A stretch of DNA of 60,255 bases from Daldinia sp. FL1419. Taxonomy: Eukaryota > Ascomycota > Sordariomycetes > Xylariales > Hypoxylaceae. Below are positions 11,312 through 25,088 of this stretch, piece after piece (positions within the stretch are counted from its first letter, which is position 1; every line of letters starts with the position of its first letter). The translations under genes and the position numbers were made by a program. The notes beneath the pieces were generated by a model, which was given only the letters and a program-made list of their open reading frames with translations, made no database searches and had not been told where the DNA came from. The stretch spans positions 1 through 60,255 of the forward strand of contig MU623512.1 of assembly GCA_025201765.1 (NCBI GenBank). Reading direction: 5' to 3'.

Positions 11312-12928
11312 TTACTCGGCCGAGGGCCTCCGAAGCTGCCCAAGAGGTGCACCAAAGTTAGTGGACTGCTTCAGCTTTAGAGGGATTTCCTCCTCTTGCT
11401 CCGCTAATTCTTCACGGGCATCATTCGCTCCATCGCCATCAGTCTTAGCGACAAGCGGCTCAGATGACGACGACGTGAAGTAACTCCCATGCTTAAGGAC
11501 GGTAGGGGTAGTGTCATGAGTGATAACATCCGTAAGCTTGTCATTCAGAGCCTTGAGGAATGGCTCGTCGGCAGCTGGGAGATTTCGGAGGGTCAATGGT
11601 CCTTTTAATTCTGGATCTCGGTCTTCTTCATCTTCAGGTTCGCATTGAGCTTCGACAGTTTCGGGAAGTTCAGAGTCGAGGCATAACGGTTGACAGTCAA
11701 TAGCCTTTTCGCACACTTCAACCTGCTTATCCTTCACGTCACAATACTTGGGGGTTGACGAACCGGAACTGTCAGCCGTGTTAACTACTTGGGTAGACTC
11801 AACAGTGTGGAGCCTAGAAAGCGAAATTGAGTGGTTCGGCGTGTGACCGGCATGCATCGTAAGCCTATCGGATTCGGGAGCCTGGAGTGTCTCCTTTGTC
11901 AATTCGGCTCGAATCAATTCCTGTTTAGCTATAGGGACCGGGAGCAAAGCTGACTCGACTGATGACACAGACGGCTTCTCATCCGTAAATGTCGCCTTCT
12001 GGACGATATCCAGTCTGACTCGAATGCCTTCCAGTCCAGGAATGACCTCCTGTATGTCGATGGCGGGAACACGTTCTTGCTGGGATGTTGGTGAATTTAC
12101 CCCGGGCGACGAACCCTGCATGCGGGGATCCAAGGGAATAAAAGGTTTCGACTCCGGCATTGTCATCGATCCGTGGAATTCGGTAGGCAAAACTCTGCTA
12201 GGGGAAGTGCCATCTGATGGGCTCCAAAAACTGGCACTAGGCTGCGATTGGGTCTCAGAACTGCTCAGACCACCGCCCCTAAGAGAACCCATGGCAGCTT
12301 CGGCAGGACTGTCAAATGACATTTTGTAGTGACCGCCTTTGACCTGCATACTCCTGAGCAAGCTAGCCAATTCGTCTCTTTGCTTTTCAGCTATTTCTGT
12401 CCTCCTTTTCCATTCGGATAAATCTTTTTGGAGATTACTCTTCTCCTCAAGCCACATAGTTCGTTCCTCGTTAATAAGTGCCTGCTCCTCCTGATACATT
12501 TCCTCGGCTCGGGTACGGCTGGCCTCTAGATGGGCACGTTCAGCACGCCAGTTCTCGATTAATTTTCGATTCTGCTCTTCCCTACGTTGCAGCAGGGTGA
12601 GCAACGTTTGGTTGCTCATATTGTCGACAGAGGGGGTCGTACTAGGTAATAAAGATGGAGACGTCGCAACAGACCCGATTCGGTACCATGTGGGGGACAA
12701 GGTAGTCGATCCCTGCGAACCATCGGGAGGCGGCAAGTTTGTAAGATTTGACTCGTCCAAGTAAGACATATTATTTAATGCCCGCGGTAAAGCTAGTGGA
12801 GAAATCACCGACGATGATGATGAGTGACCATTAAGGTGAGAGGCGAAGGGCATGGTACGTGGATTTGGATCCAGCATGTTGCTCGACGGCAAGAAGGAGT
12901 CGGGCGGCAGCCTTGTCATAGTGAGCAT
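11312..12928 (-). CDS. coiled-coil protein of unknown function
   Basis: A single uninterrupted frame on the minus strand encodes 538 aa from the first in-frame ATG (12928); a second ATG three codons on (12919) is almost as likely. Residues 1-105 are Ser/Pro-rich and probably disordered. About 108-200 are rich in Glu, Arg, Lys, Gln and Leu with heptad-like spacing and few prolines, a probable long coiled coil. Residues 200-300 are Ser/Pro-rich again, and the C-terminal third is acidic (PEDEEDRDPE), also probably disordered. No catalytic motif, signal peptide or membrane segment is seen. The layout suggests a scaffold or cytoskeleton-associated protein, but I recognise no named family. A gene-poor region begins upstream. 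Confidence 0.82.
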   Translation of the reverse strand: MLTMTRLPPDSFLPSSNMLDPNPRTMPFASHLNGHSSSSSVISPLALPRALNNMSYLDESNLTNLPPPDGSQGSTTLSPTWYRIGSVATSPSLLPSTTPSVDNMSNQTLLTLLQRREEQNRKLIENWRAERAHLEASRTRAEEMYQEEQALINEERTMWLEEKSNLQKDLSEWKRRTEIAEKQRDELASLLRSMQVKGGHYKMSFDSPAEAAMGSLRGGGLSSSETQSQPSASFWSPSDGTSPSRVLPTEFHGSMTMPESKPFIPLDPRMQGSSPGVNSPTSQQERVPAIDIQEVIPGLEGIRVRLDIVQKATFTDEKPSVSSVESALLPVPIAKQELIRAELTKETLQAPESDRLTMHAGHTPNHSISLSRLHTVESTQVVNTADSSGSSTPKYCDVKDKQVEVCEKAIDCQPLCLDSELPETVEAQCEPEDEEDRDPELKGPLTLRNLPAADEPFLKALNDKLTDVITHDTTPTVLKHGSYFTSSSSEPLVAKTDGDGANDAREELAEQEEEIPLKLKQSTNFGAPLGQLRRPSAE

Positions 12929-14612
12929 GGTTAGGGTAGTTGTGAGCAAGCCGTAGAGAAAAACGTATAGGATTATCTCGTCAAAGTAGATGCTGCGTAT
13001 CGCAATAACTTGGCCGGGTCGGAGGTCGACTGCGAGATGGAGATCTAAGGTTTCCTAAGTCGTGATGAGATTTCCAGGAACCCGGCAGCTAGGTTGTTCG
13101 TAGCTGTGAGCTTGAAATTAAACTAACATCAAGGCCCTCATTCGATAACAATAGTAACAATCGTGACTGGATCGGCAAGGGGTAGCGAGATGTCGATTGA
13201 ACCAACCCGAGGGACAGGGGAAAGCACAATTCAAGCCGGAACCTGTGATGTACGACCACCTGGCAACTAGTCGAGTTTAAGTCGTGGTCTCGTTCGTATA
13301 AATGCAGTAATCGATGCAGTAAGTGACGCAGTAACGGGAAACCAAGTTCTGATTCGTGGTTTCGAGATCGTTATGATAAGGTCGCGATAGGTCGTTATGT
13401 ATAGGTGTGGTTGTTATGTATGGCACGTTTTTCAAAGCTGGTGGAATAAATGTACCGAGGTAAGCCCAGTCTGCCTAGTCTACGTGTACAACAAAATCTC
13501 CCTGATTGTGATATCCTTTTTTAGATAGAGAGGTAAGGTATAATATGCAAAGATTCGACCAGCGTCTATTTCATGTTTCACAAAATGGGTGTTTGGATAA
13601 TTTTGTGGATTTATTTCGATTGCTTGCTTCTTGAGCTCGTCCATACAATAAAGGTATTTGCATTTGATTAGATAGAACTGGTTTGTGTGTGGGCTTTGTG
13701 GGAAAGAGTTATTGTTTAAAAAAAAAAAGAAAAAGAAAAAAGTGAAAGACAAGATGGGGCGCAAGGAGGACGGAGGTAAGTACCGGGTAGGTAAGAGGTA
13801 AGGATGGTTCAAGTACGGTTCAAGGTGCAGTCACTGCAGTGCGTCGATGATGGAAGAACGAGAGGGATTTGGAAAGACGAACTAATTTAATTATGGGTCT
13901 CACAAGGGTTTGACTTTGAAATTTAGTGGAAAGCATGCTTCCTCTCCTTCCACTACATACACTACAACCTTAGCAGATGAGGTACGTAGGTAGGTAGTTA
14001 CGTTCTTGTTGTACTTAACGTACCTAACGTACTCAACATAGTGTACATGTTCCTGCTTTAGGACCCTTCTTTTACGCTAAATGGTCGAATGGATACCTGG
14101 ATACTTGCCTATACGTACCTGTGGCACCCTTTTAGAGCAATCACCAGTCACATGGAAAACAACCGGCCTGTCGGAGCGGATCTGCCACTCCCGCCAGGGC
14201 TGTCCACTGCCAGGCACAGTGGGTACAGGCGGGACCGTAAGACCTCTTTTCAACGTCTGCCACGTCCTTGCTTCTTCTCCACACATCCATCTAGATTGAG
14301 CCTAGTCGGTAGTTTCCATCCACTATCAATCCACTATTCATTCTCTTCATCCAACCAGATTTCTTTTCTCATCTACTTTCACCCAATTCCCAATTCCAAT
14401 CTCGTCAATCCTCTTCAGATCCTTTTCCCATCTAATATTTCTCTCAAATATTTGTCTCTGTTGCCTCTTATTACTTTTGTGACTCGTCGAGTGGCACATG
14501 TAGATCACCCACCTCTTTTATGCACATATATCACATACCATAATAATAGTAAGAGTAGCACGAATAGCTAACCAGCTAATCTACCTAGCTGCCTAGGTAG
14601 GTAAGTACCTGG

Positions 14613-15125
14613 ATGTCAAAATTATACGGATATCACAAATCATTTTCTTGCCATATCGAATTTACCACTCTGCGTACCAAGGGACTATCAAAATACTACA
14701 TAGTATACCGTCATCTAATAGACAATGGCATCCTTCAGCCAGCCAAAGGAAAAAATCCGAACACCTGGCAAGCTGAGTGCCCAACCTACATAGTAGGCGA
14801 GGTTGTACTTGAATATTACTGTGTACACCTCAAGTTAGCTCTCTCAAGTCAACTACCTCGAGTACTTTTCAGATATGTTGCTGGCATAGCTCTCTGCCCA
14901 ATCGTCCTTCGCCAACGTGCCCGATTATCATTCAACCCACTAACTAGCTACTCCAACGTGCCAATGAACAATTTACTAGGCTGCAGGGGGGCGGCCCGCG
15001 GGAGATTCGAAGAGAAAACCCCCAAGATGCGAAACAACCTCATTCCTCCAATCAAACCCTTCCCAATGGCGACTCTTACTCGCAGAATAGCTGACATGCG
15101 TTCAGCTTCTTACCCAGCTCTCTAA
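14613..15125 (+). other. ATG-initiated open frame, 170 codons, doubtful gene
   Basis: This is the longest open frame with an ATG start in the gene-poor stretch. The predicted product has no signal peptide, domain or low-complexity bias that I can name. Codon use looks unlike the neighbouring genes, with many ATA, AGT and TAT codons. It begins right after a CCTAGG repeat. It could be chance or a relic; kept only as the best candidate in the region. Confidence 0.12.
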
Positions 15126-15343
15126 CCCCACACGTTTATTCCCTCTTGGGTTTTATCGCTTAGAGTGTTTCTCCTTTGCCGGCCCTCCCGCCCGTTGACG
15201 CGCGCTCATGCTGATGGCTTCCTCATCTAGTTGCCTAGGTGCTCATCTCAAATCAGGGTCCCCCTTTAGTATTCCGGAGGCGTTTCCTCCCTAACCAAAT
15301 TCGATCGCTCATCAATTTATTTTACCAGGCACCAATGCCTAAA

Positions 15344-15362
15344 GGGTCCTTTCAAAGGACCC
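15344..15362. repeat. perfect 19-nt hairpin palindrome with a direct repeat
   Basis: GGGTCCTTT and AAAGGACCC flank a single C, making a perfect inverted repeat. The right half with its centre, TTTCAAAGGACCC, is repeated directly at 15364-15376. It is intergenic and has no T-run like a Pol III terminator. Confidence 0.9.
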
Positions 15363-18300
15363 CTTTCAAAGGACCCTAGTGGTAGTGCCCAATGCGACTC
15401 TCCCTATTTGATGGAGAACCCCTCCTCTTCCCCACGACTGCGCCCGATCTCTAAGGGGTATTCATTGGTTCATGGAAGCTCGGGATGTTCTTCTACAAGT
15501 CCCGCCCCCATATTACACCAAGTCTATCACGGACTATGGAATTTCTCGTGACCATCATTTTACCTAAGTATTATAACTATCATCAGTACCCCGCTTGTTA
15601 AAGGACAGTGTGAGTGCTTTATTTTTTTTGTAATGGGGGTTCATGGTTTGGGGTTTTGCTGATCCAATTGATAATGGCACGAAAACCATAGTATTTACAC
15701 GGTCCTTTACTATGTACAGGTCCAACCTAGATACAACACCACTTTCCCCGATTGTCATGAAACGCCATGCAAGATGCCTCTATAAACTCCACCAAACGCC
15801 TGTCTCCACTATATAGTACCAATTTGATACACATTACAAGCGACGAGCCTGTCCGGCAACATTATTTACTTGCTGCGAACGAAGGCCTTAGGTTTAATAA
15901 ACCCCCCTCTAGTTTAGCCCTCCGGGCTGGAATAATTCTAGAAAATATGTCCCCATCGGTCTATAGATTCTAAGCATAAGGCTGAATACCTAGGTAATGG
16001 GTTTGGGTCCGAAGCTTCCCCTCTTCTAATAAAACACGAAAGACCGCTAGAGCCGTCGTCGACATGCTGAAGCTAACTTTAAGGTCACGAGGGATGCTAA
16101 TTTGTCTGGACTCCCCTGATAAAATCGCACCATTTCAAGTAATTTTACACACCTAGAACCAAGCTAGCAGCTCAATGTCGAAGTCTACACGCACAAGTCA
16201 ATATCGGTTTGTTCTACGATATCAGTCAGCTGGCTTGGGTATTCCTAACTGCTACGCGCTCCTTAGATTCTAGACCGGATATTAGCTCACGATAGCTCGT
16301 CAAGCGTATCGCTAGGGCAAACTAACAATAAATGTGCCTGGATAAGTTTTCTACAACCAGTCGACAATTGCCCTTTCGGAACAGGACTAAGCCTTTGAGA
16401 AGAAAAACTTCAGAGGCTGGGATCCAACAAATTAGACACATCGTGAAAGCCCAAGTTATCCGGCCAAAATATTTCACCGCCTCATATTCTGCTTCATCCG
16501 AAAGCGCCTTGATTTTACCGAAAGGATCACTGCTCCATCAATATCACTGCAAGTCATGCGACACTTCGGTCGTATAGCTCAGACCGCGTGGGTATGACGG
16601 AGCGCATACACCGCTTGAAGCGGTCGTATATGGGACTCAAAGCAAGGCAAGCAAGAATTAGCACGCATTGCCGAATTAAATCAACATACCAGACTTCACG
16701 GCGAGATTGCCGAGTCTTTCAGGGATCACAAGTGTGGAGAGGGTTAGGTTAATAGATTTGATCTGAAGCTTGCCGGCATCGGCAACCTTCCAAAATACCT
16801 TCCAAATGCACAAGCAGACAAGGCGATGCTTGTCGACAATTCGTTATTTCTCGTGGCTCCACAATTCCGGCGACTTGGCAAATTATACATTCACTTCGGA
16901 ACAACTCGAGCACAGCGTTCTTGGTCCATCTGATTTTTTTTTTTTTTGATTTTTTTTTCTCATTTGCGTGTATCTTGGGGAGACCCAGTTGTCAGAACTC
17001 AATCGAATCTGTGAGATGTGAAAAGAGACAAACAGCTAACCTAGCCACTCAACTACCTGTTCACCGAACCATATCTTTACTTGAGACCAGTATTGGTCCT
17101 CTTTTTTTTTTCTAATACCTAGTTTCGTAATGCTGCAGCCAAAAGGTTGGACCACGTCACCCACCACGGCACGGAAATTCAAAATACACTCACTAGGTTA
17201 GTTCAGTTTATTGCGGCTCTCACCGCAACACGCTCTGGCCATAGGACCATTAGACCACAGTACCCGCTTTGCATGGACAAACCTTGGCTGGTCGATAAGA
17301 CTATCGATCAAGTCCTTGCTTTGCCAAATAGCAAATAGACCGAGATTATCATCCGATAGTTAGCTATGTTATGTTTCATACTATGTATGCACTACGTACT
17401 AGTTATGTAGTATGTAACTAAGTGAATCATAAACAGCCGTTGCAGAAACAGGGCACGGGCAAACGTGGAGGCGCTTGCTCCCGCACCGAGACTTGTGGCG
17501 TCTCACCGCAACGACACATATTACTAGTTTGCTAGTGTATATACACAGGATTCCAGACCGTTGACTTAATAAAATCCAGAAGTAAACAAAACCCTTCGTT
17601 AGACTCGTCCATCAAACAGGGTCTAGCGGTTCGGATTACCACGGCTAGCTCCATTAGCTAGCCGGATCTGCCGGACTACCGGGGCTCGGTCTCGGCGCCA
17701 TTATTCCATTGTCGCCGGGACAGCTTAATTAGGAAGACCGCGAACCTAACGCGTAGACAGTGTCAGGTTGGCCAATGCAGATACTACTAGGAAGATTTAG
17801 GGCCCGTCACTTAGTTCCAACTATCTACAGTACCTATACATCGAACTAACCGTTAGGATCTTCCGAGTCATAAAATCCTATATTAAATATTTCTTCCAAG
17901 GTAGGTAGATTAAGCGTACCTAAATTTGTACAATACAGAGTAGCCTCTTTCAAATTACTAAGAGGCTCTAAGTAGGCACATATAACGTACCTACATTGCT
18001 AACTATGTATTATCAAGTTTTTAAGTGGTACTTTGCTATAGTTCAACCATAACGCTGTTCTTTTGGGCCATGTTCGCTATCGATGAACTCATTGAGAAAC
18101 CCACACCGATAGAACAAAGAAAGTAAATCAATTAAGACGATTACCTAGGTAGGTATATAACCACACAGAATACCACAGCCTTGTAGTGAGTAGGCTGCAT
18201 GGCATCGTGTTTATACACTATATGAACACCTGAAGCCTGGCTCATATAGTAACCGTAACAACCACTCCTCCAATATTAGCTAATAAAGGAGATTCAGTAA

Positions 18301-18416
18301 CAAAAATGTAAGGGGGGCTTTGCGGGCGCCGTTTCTCGGGGCATGCTCATCTGCTATAAGACCATCAACCCTGGGTTTATAGACAAGGCGTCCGGGACAG
18401 ATAGCACTCTCAATAA

Positions 18417-18436
18417 ATACCTACCTAGGTAGGTAT
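18417..18436. repeat. 20-nt perfect CCTAGG-centred palindrome
   Basis: ATACCTACCT and its exact reverse complement AGGTAGGTAT abut. It is the longest perfect member I found of a family of CCTACCTAGGTAGG-type motifs scattered through the intergenic DNA. Confidence 0.9.
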
Positions 18437-21400
18437 CGCTATAAGCTCATATCGTTCAAGTCGGCATTTCTTGAGGAATGAGGGAGTTGCTTATATACCC
18501 TCCGGACCTAACTTGTGATATATGAACTTTCTACGGTTGATATCTGTCAAAGTCGGCGAAGATAAATGCATATGTTATCAAATAAGCGTAACCCCATAAT
18601 AGATTCGCTGCTTGACTATAATATCCATTGCGCCACGCCGCTTTCCTTAGAGAAAAAGCTCCTCGCAGGAAATTCATTGCATACGCAGGCAGCTATATAT
18701 AATTTACCATGCATTGATACTCCTACAAAAAGCACTGGTATTGAGCACCTAACCCACACAATTACCGAGCAAGAAGTATAAGTGAATGGACCATGGATCA
18801 ATGGGGCCCAAAGGGCCGCTCCTTCCGACTAGATAACATATGAGGCAGTTAACAAAGCACACTGGATATTCTTCAGAGTAGCATGTTACTGTCTTTATAG
18901 TGTGTGTCATTGATGTTTGATGTTAATGGGCTTTACAGGCCCAAACAAATGTGATTGCTGGTAACCTCATGCCCCAACTTAGAACTACACGCAAGTTTAG
19001 AGCTCATCTTGAAGAAGAGATTGATTAATTTAAATTAGCATGTTACTCTACGTTTAATGCCTTCAGAAATATAACTAGCTATATTCACCAATATTCCTAT
19101 CCCAGTTATGCAAAACCCCTAGACCCACGATATCAAAAGATAGAATACAATATAATGTTCTATAGTCTAACTTCTGACCAGGTTTTGGAATAGAACGAAG
19201 GCCTTGTTATACAATGCAGATGTATAGCTCTGTATTTCCATAGCTACCTGTTTAGAGTTCCTTGCGGAACAGGGAAGTTGTTTCTATGCTTATTGCGTCG
19301 CTTTGTGGTAATTCCAAATATAATTGGAACATAGAACAACATCCAAGGAGGCTAGTTAGAAGACGAAGACTGCTGGTTTCCGTCCCGCCCGATTCTAACT
19401 TCGTAATTCAAGTAGCAAGCACTCGGTGGTTCAACATATACCTACTTACAGTGGAACATACACTAATTTGAGACTTTCGAGGCATTTCCTTGTGTAAAGA
19501 AGGAGGCGCGGCAGTAGGCAAACCATCGGTAGAATAAAATTGTCCGAATCAAACCCCAGTAGAGAAATTTGGAATATATAATATTACCAAGATACCATAG
19601 GTAGGTAATCAAATCGAATGGCCTACCAATATGATACATACATAACGGTTGTTTCTAAGACTACAACTTCATAGGCATCGAGTGAATGGATGGATATAGA
19701 AGACCTTTGTTATAAAACAGTATGCTTATGCTAAAACAGGTGATAACTCTGGACAATTCCTACTTAAAGAGGGTTTCATTTCGCAAATGGCTGATTAATG
19801 CCTCTATATATTGACTAGTTCTCCAAAAGTCTGCGACATATTCTACATACTGAAACCTTCAATACCTAAAGAAAGCACCTTTGGGTAACTAAAGATAATA
19901 ACCTATCTAAACAACCCTACTACTTCTACTATGAAGACCTCTAGCATTCATACGGTGGAATTCCACCAACCCATTGGGTTTTCGTGTTGTCAGTGCCAAT
20001 GGCCGAGCAATGGTAGTCTCTGCTCAAATCCCAACAGACTAGACTGTCCGCACCGGACGATTCCCCGTTGCCGTGAATGTAAGATCTTGTTTACGGATCC
20101 TAGAAAAGGCTCTAGCGGCGAGGAAGGAACCGAAGAAAGATCAATCTCGCCGGCTTATTATAGCTCGGATGTTGGTGATGGTTGTTTGGTCAATTAAGAT
20201 CTAGGAGGTAGGTTAGTCGAAGGTCCCCATGATGCTCTACGTCTTTCCATCGAATGATAGCAATGGTTACCTACATAGACATAACAGACTATGGGTAGGT
20301 TCCTGGGTGAGACGGACGTTATATACTATACCTATACACTATAGATCACTTCTACATAGAGACCTATTAACTCTGAAAATATAGATGGTCTAACTTCCGT
20401 AGGATACTCGTCTCTTCTATTGCTCCTATGTTGCATAATCTCTTCACTTCAACTAAACCTAATACAACTAACTAGGTATCTTTACCTACAAGCGGGCCAG
20501 TTGCTAGTTCTTGCGTGTCTAATGATACTTAAAGATACAAATAGTAGGTACTTCGGATGTCAACCAACGGGTTCCGTTGGGGGAATTAGCAAAGCCGGTG
20601 GCGTAAAATTTTCGATAAAGCCGCTGCGTTGAGAATTGTCGTCAAGCCCCAATACTAGGACAGGTCGTGACTAACACGCTGCAACTTCACATATCTCCAG
20701 GAGCATGTTGGTCAGCTTACATATTACGTGTGGTAGTTTCACAGCCTAGCCAAGCTAGCTTGGCTTTCTGTAAGTGAATTATACAAAGACCCCCCCTCCC
20801 CCCAGAATACCGGCGCTGGGAGAGATGGATAGAAAGTTGGTGAAGTGGCCTGACTTTTCCATTTCTTTTTCTTCGCGGTGTACATGATGCATTGCCGACG
20901 TGCATGATGGCAGCATCACGCGGCCCCGGCGGGAAGAAGAGGGCTCGCATAGCAGTGGGCGTGCTACTTGATTCTATAAAACCGGCCAAAGAGACCAATA
21001 TTCATCCCGCAATGTCTTGATACGAGACGGACTAACCTTGACTTCTTTGACATAGAGGGTGGATTGAAATATTGGGGCTGGTACATAATAAGCTGGTAGG
21101 GTCATCGTATTTTCCTGGATTGCGATTCGATCGTGCTAAGCAGCGAGTGATGGCGTCCAGTGGCTGGCCTTAGGGCTGCAAGGACTAGCGTATACAGGTA
21201 CATCTTAGATATAGCGCCTAGGTTAGGTTGTTTTACACCGAGACACGGGAGACTAGCCGTCGTAGCTCTCCGAGTATACTTGCGCTTGGGTGGACTTGTA
21301 TGGTAGGTATAAGTGGCTCTAGTATACTTTCGGTAAAAGATGCCAGGCGTATATGTCTAATGCTATCCTAACCGTTTATAACGCCTCCTGAACACGAGCC

Positions 21401-23707
21401 TGTGCAGAGCAGAAGGAAATGGGGGTATATCCCTAAACTGCCTGGTATCAACCATGACGGATTGGAGCTTTGTGAACCGGTGAAGAGGTCAAGACGGACT
21501 AAATTGTTAAGTTCACCGCTTGCTATAGGGTGTTACCCGAGTAGCCCTAAACGTGTCCATTTAAGTAAGATCAACTTGACGTTGCTCGCCTCGGCTACAC
21601 AATAGGGGTGTGTTTTAGTAAGATATGTATAGATCTGGCAATGGTTTCGAACGTGAATGGGCAGCCTCCAAGTTGTTGTATCCCCTCTGCTTGTAGGGAC
21701 GAAAATCAAACATTGGCCACTACTTCTTGAAAGAATGGGCAATAATTAGCTATATGGCCTAATATTTAGTGATATTCCTGTGCTAGGTACTATGAGATTC
21801 TAGCTTAAGTGATCGAGATTGTATTGGTCATTTGTTGGATCTTCCATGTCCTACGGAAAGGGAGCTGGGTATCGTCATCAGTAATATTTGTCTTCGTATC
21901 ATGACTTATTGGTTTACTAATGAACTATCATACAGTATACGCCGGGCGAACTCGCGGGTTAGTCAATCGTTAGATGGTGCGACGGCGCCCATCCGCTGTT
22001 TCTCCAAAAGTTTCTGAGCTTTGGCTTTGTATTATCCTCAATCCAACCTGCGGATCATTTCGCAGGGCATCAGAAGCCTGTAAAACTGAAATCGGATACT
22101 GTACCCTGCGCATTCTGACGAGTTCATACTATAGTGCGACTTGATTTGGTCAACAGGACGTGTTGACTTCCCAAAACTGCAGGCCGCATAGATACGGACG
22201 CCTCATTTTTGACATAGGAGGATCGTAAGGAGGATTTCCCTTGTAGAATCTTAGTGCCGCTTTTGGTTACAACCAAATCCCGAGATAGAAGCCGCGCGAT
22301 TCTGAAAAAGTGAACTGCTTTTTCAGATTATCTGAAACATCCCCACGTGGGAGGCAGAGACCGTGTTGCGCCGTACTCGGGCATCGAAACTAAGTTTGAC
22401 ATATATCTAATCCCGTTCTTGGCTCCGTCGTCAGCGGTAGCGGGTGTATTACTCTCCTGCCGTCATGCTGACGCTGGTAGGACAAAGAGCATGCCGATCG
22501 GGGCGATGGATTTCAAAGTGAAGCGAAATTCAGGTTTTACGTTTAGACTTCACTCGCTTCGACATCGATGCTAACATGTTACAGTATACGGTTAACTAAT
22601 CAAGGATGAGAAAACACTTAGGGACGCGAATATGTTTTAAGGCTTCGTTTCTTGAAGAGTGGATATCAATGACACGTCAACCCAGTCGCAGGAACCAGCT
22701 TGAAGCTTGGCAGCGTTCTCTCAAGCAGTCAATTCGTGGGCAATGTCATGTTTGACCTTTTGGATACTAACTAGCAACTTAAGCAAACTCGATCAAAAGG
22801 ACGCGCGGTGCAGTATGCGAGACACAATTGTCGCCTTTTGACATTGAGGCACGTTGCACATCTCCTTGGCAGGAAACCCAACTGTCTCGACGAGCAACCA
22901 CATTGCGAAACCCGCCTTGCGAAACCCGCCAGTTTCGGGCGAGACGCAAGTAACTCTGCAGACGCTCGCCTTACCAGGAAGCATACGCGGATGCTTCCCT
23001 TGCGACACTGCATTGTCCCCCAGAGATCCTCTCAGCTGATGTGCATAATTGTCGCACATCCCCGGACCCCCTTTTTGCCTGCAAGGAGCGTGCAATCGGA
23101 AAGGTAGTTGAGTTTAAGTAGGGAATATGCCTTTGCATTCCGGTACGAAGCCCGACCGAAGCCACTCTGGTCCCGTAAACGAATCTCCGGACGGGACCGG
23201 CGCCATAGCCGTAATAATAGTTGCCCCCCCCTTTATATCACATGGAGGGAAAGGGGATCCCAGGCATCTAATTTGACTGATTTCTCCCGTCAGCGATGCC
23301 AAGGATACGATTTATTTCTTAGAGGATGCCAAGTACGGTCGGACCGAGCTTGCAGCCAGTCCTTTTTGGGTACCAAGAGATTTGATCTGCCACAATCGAC
23401 TTGGCAGGGACGGCAGTGGGACTTTACGAGTCGCGCAGCCGACAGCAAGGTACGTCGGACTTATTTGGCAGCCATCTTAAGTGGTAACTGTCGTCGCCAT
23501 CCCTTGAAAAGGGGGCCGTTTTGTACCTTGGGCGGGTATGTAGTCTGCGGTACTTCCCGAGCACGCTGGTAGGTCTACTGTCGCCTTGTACGGTGTACAT
23601 CAACAAAACAAAACATACTGGAACGCGGTCTAGAAGTGTCAGCATGAGGTATTTTCACACTTGCATGTTTCAGTAGGAATCTGATAATACGTAGACTGGT
23701 GCGTGGA

Positions 23708-23740
23708 AAGTAAGTAAGTAAGCAAGCAAGCAAGCAGCAG
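23708..23740. repeat. tetranucleotide repeat AAGT/AAGC
   Basis: AGTA-type units change to AAGC-type units and then CAG. Simple-sequence repeat in the gene-poor stretch. Confidence 0.8.
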
Positions 23741-25088
23741 CACAGACGTGTCTCACGCATAACTACATCTTCATCAACCTGTTAGAGATTTCCAGTGTGT
23801 ATGTACAGTACAGTACAATACAAAAGCGTTGAAGAAAAAGGGCGCTGAAAACACTGGAACATGACTCGTTCTTTGGGTCTTTCCTAGGATACTGACAAGA
23901 CGGACAAGACGGGATGAAGCGGTGGGCAGGGGTAATTGTCGCGCACTACTCTTTAGTACCCGTCTTGGCTCGTGATGAACATCATGGTCTGTGCTGTCGA
24001 TGGGGGCTAATTTCGCAAGCCTGCCTTCACAATTAAAACAAGCTTCTTGTAGATGACGAATGACCGGGGACTCCCCTTGACTACGAAGAAGGTAAGACAG
24101 CACACGACGGTGAGCAGATTCACAAGGGGTCTCCTTCGTTGGCGTGGGGAAAACCTGGAGGCGGAGAGATCCTCACCAATGATGTTGGCTTGGATTCATT
24201 GCTGACAGCCCTTTCCCCAACGCCTGCTCGTCATGATTCCTGCAGGCTGGGAATATTTCTTGCACGAGACCACGAGACAAGTTGGTAGGTTAGTTACCTA
24301 GGTATGCAATGCTACTAACTATGCTCCCCGTAAGGCAAGATTGGAGATTGTAATTTGCTATTTAGTTTCTTGTTGGTTACTACGTACGACTGAGGACTTG
24401 CGAGTTCCGCTGGCTGACCGAGATGGTTCACCACCAAAACCGAAAAGCCTATTCACCGCCACTTCCGCTTTAGTTTTGCTGAAGCTGACAATTGACGGTA
24501 GGCTAAGGAGGCTAAAGGAGGCCAAGGAGGCCTTCCCTAGCGGAACATGGATTGAGACGCCACGCTTCGAGTTTCTCATTAACCAAGCGCAGCCACTCAG
24601 GAATCACGAACCGGCCGGTTACAATTATAGTAGCGCTTCGGCTTTGCTGGTCTTCGGGTTTCATGGTTGTCATCATTTCAATGTCATCGACGGTAACCGA
24701 ATTGCTAGAACGCTACTTGATTGCCTCGCCCAAGAAAAATCCAACGCTGGCTCGTTTTTTTCCGATACGTACCCCATGGGTAACCTTGTCGATACGTGGC
24801 CGAGGCTATGGAAATAAATCCCGCAAGCAATTTTGGTCAGCCCCTTTTTGCTATTTCAGGCCTAGAGACCTTCCCGTTTATAGGGATATGTATGGAAAAG
24901 GCGAGGCGGGCAGGTCTCTCGATCTCGCCAATACAATTTCTTGCGACTCTACCTTCGGTAGTCAGCCAAGCGAAAAAGGGTCAATTTTGCTCATTTGTAG
25001 AGAAATGACTTGCCGATCTTGTGCCCGGCCAAGAGCCTCAGAAGGCTGACTGCTTCGCCAAGCGTGAGAATTGCCATACACTAGGCCT

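Noticed and set aside
14089..14571. 160-codon ATG frame
   Set aside because: The product is Ser/Pro/Leu-rich in the way translated pyrimidine-rich DNA is; no domain and overlapping frames equally open.
22771..23572. Cluster of overlapping open frames on both strands
   Set aside because: Openness in several frames at once reflects base composition; the longest frame starts at TTG and nothing resembles a known protein.
24341..24817. 158-codon plus-strand frame
   Set aside because: TTG start with no early Met, no domain and no supporting splice structure.
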